Part shown: positions 14,113 to 18,709 of the stretch, piece after piece
Layout: every line of letters begins with the position of its first letter
Position numbering within the stretch: the first letter of the stretch is position 1
Source: Actinobacteria bacterium UBA5182
GTDB taxonomy: Bacteria > Actinomycetota > UBA4738
DNA length: 18,709 nucleotides
NCBI GenBank assembly: GCA_002413185.1
Contig: DHWM01000068.1
Location: forward strand, 1 to 18,709
Direction of reading: 5' to 3'
The notes under the pieces: model-generated
Seen by the model: the letters and a program-made list of their open reading frames with translations, nothing else
What the model was told of the DNA's origin: nothing
The model's database searches: none
Program-made: the position numbers and the translations under genes

Positions 14113-14930
14113 GCGCCCTTCGCTTGCGTCACGCGCCCGTAGCCCACATGGAATGCGACGATCGGCGACCCTTCTCGAGCGGCCCGGTCGAGAAGGCGCC
14201 GCCGCGTCTGCACGGTCAGGTCCGGAATGGCGTCGAAGGCCGACAGCCATTCGGGGTGCTCGAAGTCGAGCTCGTGCACGACGGCGTCGGCGATGTACAG
14301 AAGCCCCTCGCCGCCTGAGGTGATGGCCACCACCGCGTGACCGGGGGTGTGCCCCGGCGCCGGGAGCAACCGGACGCCGGGCAACACGTCGGTCTCTTCC
14401 GCGACGGTCTCGATCAGGCCCGCCTCGGCCAGCACGGGAAAGGTCATCCGCGCCGCCCCCTGCATCATCTCGGGAAGGTCACCCAGATCGGGCGAGGTCC
14501 AGAACTCCCACTCGCTCTTCCACAGATAGTGCCGGGCCCGTCCATAGGTTGGGGCCCGCGCTCCGTCGCGCTCGACGGTCAGGCCGCCGATGTGATCGGG
14601 GTGCCCGTGCGAGACCACCACGACGTCCACGTCTGCGGGTCCTACGCCGGCCTCCCGAAGCGACGCCTGCAGCTTTCCGACCGGAGCATCCGGCCCGGCC
14701 AGATCGCCCAGGCCGGAGTCGATGAGCGCGAGACGGTCACCAGACCGAACGAGCAAACAATGATAGGTCGACGGGACCATGCCGCTCTCGTCGACGTAAC
14801 CGCGGACGGCAGGCTCCAGCTCTTCCGGCGGTACGTTCGAGAAGAGCGCCTCCCTCGGATAAAGGTTCGTCCCGTCGCTCAGCAGCCAGCAGTCGATGCT
14901 GCCCACCGAGACCTTTCGCGCACCATCCAT
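14094..14930 (-). CDS. Metallo-beta-lactamase-fold hydrolase
   Basis: 278 residues with the full zinc-ligand set of the fold: HGHPDH (His108, His110, Asp112, His113), His194 in APGHTPGH, Asp215 in YIADAVVH and His261 in AFHVGYGR. The length and the early LLSDGTNLYP-type strand resemble the lactonase/AHL-lactonase-like branch rather than RNases or glyoxalase II, but the substrate cannot be assigned. No signal peptide, so it is cytoplasmic. AAGGGGG about 5 nt upstream supports the ATG at 14930. It is convergent with pcnA and its last codons overlap the pcnA 3' end by 19 bp. It is divergent from the toxin-antitoxin pair across 181 nt. Confidence 0.88.
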   Translation of the reverse strand: MDGARKVSVGSIDCWLLSDGTNLYPREALFSNVPPEELEPAVRGYVDESGMVPSTYHCLLVRSGDRLALIDSGLGDLAGPDAPVGKLQASLREAGVGPADVDVVVVSHGHPDHIGGLTVERDGARAPTYGRARHYLWKSEWEFWTSPDLGDLPEMMQGAARMTFPVLAEAGLIETVAEETDVLPGVRLLPAPGHTPGHAVVAITSGGEGLLYIADAVVHELDFEHPEWLSAFDAIPDLTVQTRRRLLDRAAREGSPIVAFHVGYGRVTQAKGAYRFEP

Positions 14931-15084
14931 CGGTCCCCCTTCCTCGTATGGATCGCGACCGGCGTATCAAAGCGCAACCGAGCCGCGCGGTCCATTCGCG
15001 GGCAGTGGTCGGGTCAGGCCGTTCCGAAGCGTCGCGGCGAGCGACGGGTCGTTGGGGCCAGGGGGTCGCCCGCGATCGCATCAC

Positions 15085-15103
15085 ATGCTGGTACTGCTAG
15101 CAT
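15085..15103 (+). promoter_or_regulatory. Extended -10 promoter with palindrome for the toxin-antitoxin operon
   Basis: TGCTAGCAT (15095-15103) is an extended -10 (TGnTANNNT) 8 nt before the antitoxin ATG, with no Shine-Dalgarno sequence, so a leaderless message is likely. The same bases form an 8-bp palindrome TGCTAGCA (15095-15102) and a wider ATGCT...AGCAT inverted repeat (15085-15103). An operator on the core promoter is typical of antitoxin autorepression. Confidence 0.45.
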
Positions 15104-15111
15104 CAGGCATC

Positions 15112-15348
15112 ATGCCTCGCACGACAGTGAACGTCGACGGGTCGGTGCTTCGCGCTCTCAAGCGGCGGTCGCGCCGGGAGGGGAAGACCATCGGGCAGCT
15201 CATCTCCGAGCTCGTTGCCCAGCAGCTGGCTCGAGAGGAGGAGGGCGAGCAGTCCCCGCGCGGGTTCGAATGGGCATCGCAGCCCATGAAGGCGAAGGTG
15301 GACCTGGAGGACAAAGAAGCCCTCCGGGCCGTTCTGGATGAACGGTGA
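15112..15348 (+). CDS. vapB: Ribbon-helix-helix-type antitoxin (VapB-like)
   Basis: 78 residues. The N-terminal PRTTVNVDGSVLRALKRRS is the beta-strand and first helix of a ribbon-helix-helix DNA-binding domain, and GKTIGQLISELVAQQLA is the second helix. The C-terminal half (about 45-78: EEGEQSPRGFEWASQPMKAK and on) is charged and likely wraps the toxin, neutralising it. The stop overlaps the PIN-domain gene start (GTGA, 4 nt), the classic antitoxin-first arrangement. ATG at 15112 is preferred over upstream ATGs because the candidate promoter leads directly to it. Confidence 0.85.
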   Translation: MPRTTVNVDGSVLRALKRRSRREGKTIGQLISELVAQQLAREEEGEQSPRGFEWASQPMKAKVDLEDKEALRAVLDER

Positions 15349-15782
15349 GCTCTGTCGTCGACGCGAACATCCTGCTGTACGCCTCTGATACCTCGAGCCC
15401 GTTCCACGACCCCGCGGCCGAGCTGGTCCGCAGGCTGGCCATGGGCCCCGACCTCCTCTACCTCTTCTGGCCCGTAGCCATGGCATACCTTCGGATCTCC
15501 ACGCATCCGGCCGTGTTCGACCGACCCCTTGACGTGGACGCGGCCATGGGCAACCTGGAGGCGCTGCTCGGGCGGAGGCACGTGCGCACGCCCGGGGAGG
15601 AGGAGGGCTTCTGGGGCCTGTACCGCCAGGTGGCGGCCGGCATGGTGGTTCGAGGCAACCTGGTCACGGACGCCCATCTGGTGGCTCTGGTCCGCCAGCA
15701 CGGGGTCGGCACCCTGTGGAGCCACGACCGGGACTTCCGGAAGTTCGAGGGCATCCGAGTACGAGACCCGTTCCGAACCTGA
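15345..15782 (+). CDS. vapC: PIN-domain ribonuclease toxin (VapC-like)
   Basis: 145 residues, typical of VapC. PIN domain acidic residues visible: Asp6 in VVDANILLY, Asp109 in NLVTDAHL, and Asp128/Asp130 in SHDRDF. The usual second acidic residue is not evident; the corresponding stretch reads FWPVAMAYLRISTHP, as I recall for the COG1848-like branch of PIN proteins whose members read 'LLAFLRLTT' there. VapC toxins cleave tRNA or rRNA in a metal-dependent way and are inhibited by their antitoxin. The GTG start overlaps the antitoxin stop. Toxicity and target are inferred from family. Confidence 0.87.
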   Translation: MSSVVDANILLYASDTSSPFHDPAAELVRRLAMGPDLLYLFWPVAMAYLRISTHPAVFDRPLDVDAAMGNLEALLGRRHVRTPGEEEGFWGLYRQVAAGMVVRGNLVTDAHLVALVRQHGVGTLWSHDRDFRKFEGIRVRDPFRT

Positions 15783-15813
15783 GGGCGTATCCGGCCTCCC
15801 GGTAGGAGCGGGC

Positions 15814-16248
15814 TTACGCTGCCTTCTTCGTCTCCCAGAAGATCTTGTCGATCTCGGCGATCTGCTCCAGAAGTGCCTGGCCCGACTTGGGGTCCTGCGA
15901 CTTCTTGGCGTCGCCGGCGGCCTTGGTGGCCTTCCAGAACAGCTCGTGGAGCTCCGGGTGCTTCTCCAGGTGCTCGGGCTTGAAGTAGTCGGTCCACAGG
16001 ACCCACAGGTGGTGCTTGACCAGGTCGGCCCGCTCCTCCTTGATCAGGAGGCACCGGGCCTTGAAGTCCTCGGCCGACTCGGTGGGCTTCTTCTGGTTCT
16101 CCGCGTCCTGGTACTTCTCCTGGATCTTCGCCACGGATTCGGCCTCGATCCGGGCCTGGGCCGGGTCGTACACGCCGCACGGGAGGTCGCAGTGGGCGTG
16201 GGCGACGCGGGCGGGGCGAAGCAGGCGGACGAGCGCTTTCGCTAGCAT
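15814..16248 (-). CDS. sodN: Nickel superoxide dismutase precursor
   Basis: 144-residue precursor. A basic, uncleaved leader of 18 residues ending VAHA precedes the nickel hook HCDLPCGVY (His19, Cys20, Cys24). After removal of the leader, His19 becomes the free N-terminus that binds nickel. The mature part (about 126 residues) is Lys/Glu-rich and mostly helical, as in the hexameric four-helix-bundle enzyme, which converts superoxide to oxygen and peroxide. AAAGGAG 5 nt upstream of the ATG supports the start. The maturation protease gene lies divergently 27 bp away. The leader is not a Sec signal; the enzyme is cytoplasmic in known cases. Confidence 0.96.
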   Translation of the reverse strand: MLAKALVRLLRPARVAHAHCDLPCGVYDPAQARIEAESVAKIQEKYQDAENQKKPTESAEDFKARCLLIKEERADLVKHHLWVLWTDYFKPEHLEKHPELHELFWKATKAAGDAKKSQDPKSGQALLEQIAEIDKIFWETKKAA

Positions 16249-16275
16249 CGTTGCTCCTTTCGCGATCGGTCCTGG

Positions 16276-16722
16276 ATGCGCGGGCAACGCTACCACCTCC
16301 CCGAGAAGTCATCGAAGCGACGCCTGGCTCGGCCGGTCGGCGTGCTGGCCGTGGCCGCGGCAGCGCTGTGGTGGGTTCGAGCCCGCCCGTTCCGCATCGC
16401 TGTGGAAGGAGAGAGCATGACCCCGACCTTGTGGCCCGGGGACTTCCTGGTGGCGGTGGCGCGTCGTAATCCCCGCGGAGGATCGCTGGTCGTGGTGGAG
16501 CATCCCGATCGGGCCGGCGTCGAGATGATCAAGCGCGTCGCGGGCGTTCCCGGCGACCGGGTCGACGGCCGGCCGCTGCCCCCCGGTCGGTACTGGGTGC
16601 TGGGCGACCACCCGGGGCGAAGCACGGACAGCCGAACCTTCGGGCCCGTCGATCGTTCAGCCATACTTGGGGTCCTCACGCTCCGCTACTGGCCGCTCTC
16701 CCGGTTCGGGGTGCCCGGATAG
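16276..16722 (+). CDS. sodX: NiSOD maturation protease SodX (S26 signal-peptidase family)
   Basis: 148 residues. S26 family motifs: GESMTPTLWPGD with the nucleophile Ser47 and EMIKRVAGVPGD with the general base Lys86, then YWVLGDHPGRSTDSR and FGPV, which correspond to the later signal-peptidase boxes. A hydrophobic helix at about 21-35 should anchor it to the membrane. Small size and position beside sodN identify it as the protease that trims the NiSOD leader. The proposed ATG leaves only 27 bp to the sodN start and has no clear ribosome site; GTG codons around residues 23-26 are alternatives. Confidence 0.9.
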   Translation: MRGQRYHLPEKSSKRRLARPVGVLAVAAAALWWVRARPFRIAVEGESMTPTLWPGDFLVAVARRNPRGGSLVVVEHPDRAGVEMIKRVAGVPGDRVDGRPLPPGRYWVLGDHPGRSTDSRTFGPVDRSAILGVLTLRYWPLSRFGVPG

Positions 16723-16733
16723 GAGAAGCGGCC

Positions 16734-16755
16734 GTGGCCACTGTCGGCTGGCCGC
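16734..16755. terminator. Hairpin between convergent sodX and MFS genes
   Basis: GTGGCCA (16734-16740) pairs with TGGCCGC (16749-16755), a 7-bp stem including one G-U, with an 8-nt loop, 11 nt after the sodX stop. No T-tract on either side. Its place between two converging genes suggests a shared, possibly factor-assisted terminator. Confidence 0.35.
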
Positions 16756-16787
16756 CGATCCAGCGCCCCCGAAGACGAGCTGCTCCT

Positions 16788-18266
16788 TCACGGCGCCCGA
16801 AGGTCACCCGCGGCGACGAGACGTTCGATCCGCCACCCTCCATCCCCGGTCTGGGGTCCGACCACATCCATCACGGAGCCGTCAGGGGTCTGGACCCGGA
16901 ACCGGCGCAGTCGTTCGCCGTTGCGTTCCTCGGTCCACGAGCCGAGAACCTTGACGGCCTCGGCCTCTCCCGCGATGACGATGGCTCGAGGGACCTCATC
17001 GCCCCTGCCGCCCGAGTAGAAGCGCAGCGCCGCCCGAGCCGGCCGGCCGGCCCAGATAGGCAGCACCGGTGTCCACGCCACGTACACTGCACCGAGGATG
17101 GCCAGGAGCCATGCCGCGGAGAGATGCGGGATCAGGACGATGGCCAGCCCCGCCGCCAGCACCCGGGACATCGAATAGGTGATGTCGTACACGGCGAACA
17201 CCCGGCCCCGATACCGGTCCGGCACCGCCTCCTGGACCATGGTGTCGACCGGGATCTTCCTCCAGGCGAACGTGAGCCCCAGGACGAACGACACCACCAG
17301 GATCGTCCCGCCCGCGATGTCCGGCGCGACGGCCAGGCACACCACCCCGGAGACGGCGAAGGCCACGGCCACGATCTGCGGCTTCTCCAGACGATTCTCG
17401 AACCACCCGACCGTCAGGGTCCCGGCCAGGACGCCCGCGCCTCCGGCGGCGATGATGTTGCCGTACGAACCGACGCCTTGGTGGAAGCGCTGCTTGAACA
17501 CCACCAGCGACAGCACGGTGACGAACCCGACCAGGAACTGGTCGAGCGAGATCGAGGAGATCGAGCCGACCGCGAGGGGCGTAGCGCTCAGGCGGCGGGC
17601 CCCCGATCGCAGATCGGCCGCTACGCGGCGAAGCTGCCGGCGGATCGGTATGGCGTCACCGTCGGTGTTCGGCCGCAACGGCCGCCGGATCCTGCCGGCG
17701 AGCAACGAGGCCACGGGGTAGCAGGCCGCCGCGACGATCAGCACGCTCCCCGCGCCCAGTGGATCCACGAGCTTCGTGCCCACTACCACGCCGACGAACG
17801 TGGCCACGGTCCCGCCCACCGTGGACATCGAGTTCGCCATGAGGAGGTCGTGGTCGGACACGAGCACGGGGATGGACGACGTGGCCGTGGTCAGGAAGAA
17901 GCGGTTGAGCGAGATCACGATCAGCGCGGGGGCGTAGAGCGCCACCCCCGCGCCGAGCGGCAGCATGGCCAGGGCGGCCGCCGCCTTGACCAGCGTGGCC
18001 AAGATGAGGATTCGCCGCCGACTCCATCGGTCGATCAGGACGCCGGACACCGGCCCGACCACCGAGAACGGGATGACCAGGATGGCGTACGCCTTCGCCA
18101 CGCCGGCCGCGGTGCCGTGTCCCTCCGGATTGAGGAACACGATCTGAGCAACGAGGTACGCCTGGAAGAACCCGTCGGCAAGCTGGCTGGTCAGCCGTGA
18201 AGCCAGCAGCCAACCGAAGTCGGGCGACCGGAGCGCCGCCCGGGCCCGGCCGAGGCTGCCGGCCAC
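16788..18266 (-). CDS. MFS transporter with soluble C-terminal tail
   Basis: 492 residues. About 12 hydrophobic helices and the MFS loop motif SGVLIDRWSRRRILI (between helices 2 and 3) place it in the major facilitator superfamily, close in pattern to the MFS_3/EntS-like branch of efflux pumps. A second-half motif WRKIPVDTMVQEAVPDRYRGR is typical of the helix 10-11 region of this branch. After the last helix a tail of about 75 residues (418-492) follows, with alternating charged and hydrophobic residues that suggest a small alpha/beta domain. The GTG start has GGAG about 9 nt upstream and lies 18 nt after the ino1 stop, so the two are probably co-transcribed. Substrate unknown. Confidence 0.88.
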   Translation of the reverse strand: MAGSLGRARAALRSPDFGWLLASRLTSQLADGFFQAYLVAQIVFLNPEGHGTAAGVAKAYAILVIPFSVVGPVSGVLIDRWSRRRILILATLVKAAAALAMLPLGAGVALYAPALIVISLNRFFLTTATSSIPVLVSDHDLLMANSMSTVGGTVATFVGVVVGTKLVDPLGAGSVLIVAAACYPVASLLAGRIRRPLRPNTDGDAIPIRRQLRRVAADLRSGARRLSATPLAVGSISSISLDQFLVGFVTVLSLVVFKQRFHQGVGSYGNIIAAGGAGVLAGTLTVGWFENRLEKPQIVAVAFAVSGVVCLAVAPDIAGGTILVVSFVLGLTFAWRKIPVDTMVQEAVPDRYRGRVFAVYDITYSMSRVLAAGLAIVLIPHLSAAWLLAILGAVYVAWTPVLPIWAGRPARAALRFYSGGRGDEVPRAIVIAGEAEAVKVLGSWTEERNGERLRRFRVQTPDGSVMDVVGPQTGDGGWRIERLVAAGDLRAP

Positions 18267-18284
18267 CGACCCGGGCTCCGAGGA

Positions 18285-18709
18285 TCAGGCGCTTCGAGCG
18301 TCGAAGAATGCCGACCAGTCGGCCTTCTTGGACGCGCCGTTTCCGAGGATGAACTCCTCGACCATCTCCCGAGCGCTGTCGTCGGAGAACTGCACCGGCG
18401 GCGACTTCATGAAGTACGCGCTGGGTCCGATCAGCGGGCCGGACACTCCGCGGTCCAGCGCCAGCCGGCAGCACCGGATGGCATCGATGACGATCCCGGC
18501 GGAGTTTGGAGAGTCCCACACCTCCAGCTTGAGCTCGACCGACAGCGGCACCTCGCCGAATGAGGTTCCCTCCAGCCGGATCTGGGCCCATTTGCGGTCC
18601 TTCAGCCACGGCACGTGGTCGGACGGTCCGATGTGGATGTCGTCCTTCGGGAGGTCCTTGCGGAGCTGGCTCTGTACCGACTGCGTCTTGGAGATCTTCT
18701 TCGACACCA
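18285..18709 (-). CDS. ino1: myo-Inositol-1-phosphate synthase, C-terminal part (runs off the right edge)
   Basis: About 141 residues of the 3' end are present; the gene continues past the window, so the apparent start is not real (the edge codon is an internal Val). The sequence DHVPWLKDRKWAQIR, EGTSFGEVPLSVELKLEVWD, SPNSAGIVIDAIR and GPSAYFMKSPP is the highly conserved C-terminal part of the family. The enzyme converts glucose 6-phosphate to inositol 1-phosphate with NAD, feeding phosphatidylinositol and mycothiol synthesis in Actinomycetota. Its stop is 18 nt before the MFS gene. ino1 also lies in the oriC region in mycobacteria (Rv0046c). Confidence 0.95.
   Translation of the reverse strand, partial: VSKKISKTQSVQSQLRKDLPKDDIHIGPSDHVPWLKDRKWAQIRLEGTSFGEVPLSVELKLEVWDSPNSAGIVIDAIRCCRLALDRGVSGPLIGPSAYFMKSPPVQFSDDSAREMVEEFILGNGASKKADWSAFFDARSA

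Noticed and set aside
15783..15813. Terminator between the toxin and sodN genes
   Set aside because: Only a 4-bp CTCC/GGAG stem could be found, too weak to call.
16734..18200. 488-codon plus-strand open frame opposite the MFS transporter
   Set aside because: Composition (Arg, Asp, His, Gln, Pro-rich) is typical of an antisense shadow, and the minus strand encodes an obvious membrane transporter.

Overview
The window is a GC-rich, gene-dense bacterial chromosome segment, most likely from an uncultured Actinomycetota. The main evidence is gene order. From right to left it carries pcnA (divergent), a NUDIX hydrolase, a secreted DUF6049-type protein, MurJ, a Ser/Thr kinase, an ECF sigma factor with its zinc anti-sigma factor, trxB, trxA and a CwlM-like amidase. 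This matches the Mycobacterium tuberculosis Rv3907c-Rv3915 block next to oriC/parAB. Nickel SOD with its SodX protease, a KGG-repeat stress protein and myo-inositol-phosphate synthase also fit an actinobacterium. I cannot assign a class or genus.

Region 1 (about 1-12.3 kb, all minus strand) is one long run of tightly packed genes: ybaK-like, NUDIX, TauE/SafE permease, DUF6049 protein, murJ, small TadE/G-like membrane protein, Ser/Thr kinase, ECF sigma, anti-sigma, trxB, M23 peptidase, trxA, amidase. Several neighbours share 4-nt stop/start overlaps (ybaK/NUDIX, murJ/small protein, kinase/sigma, sigma/anti-sigma), so their translation is probably coupled. The block joins cell-wall export and remodelling (MurJ, M23, amidase), envelope signalling (kinase with an extracellular lectin-like domain, ECF sigma and anti-sigma) and thiol redox control (trxB, trxA). 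A GGAAC-N18-GTT motif just before trxB resembles a SigR/SigH-class promoter.

Region 2 (12.3-15.8 kb) holds a small KGG/Em-like stress protein behind a GTTT-N15-GGGTAA motif typical of SigB/SigF stress promoters, divergent from pcnA. A metallo-beta-lactamase-fold hydrolase follows, its 3' end overlapping that of pcnA on the opposite strand. Then comes a VapBC-type toxin-antitoxin pair.

Region 3 (15.8-18.7 kb) holds divergent sodN (nickel superoxide dismutase) and sodX (its maturation protease), a convergent MFS transporter with a soluble C-terminal tail, and the 3' part of ino1, which runs off the right edge.

No rRNA, tRNA, CRISPR array, insertion sequence or prophage gene was seen. No stretch over 300 bases lacks a gene. 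The most unusual points are the free-standing, apparently active kinase that carries the kind of domain fused to MurJ in mycobacteria, the stress-type promoters, a C-terminally shortened YbaK protein, and a recurrent TANNNT-to-start spacing that suggests leaderless transcripts.
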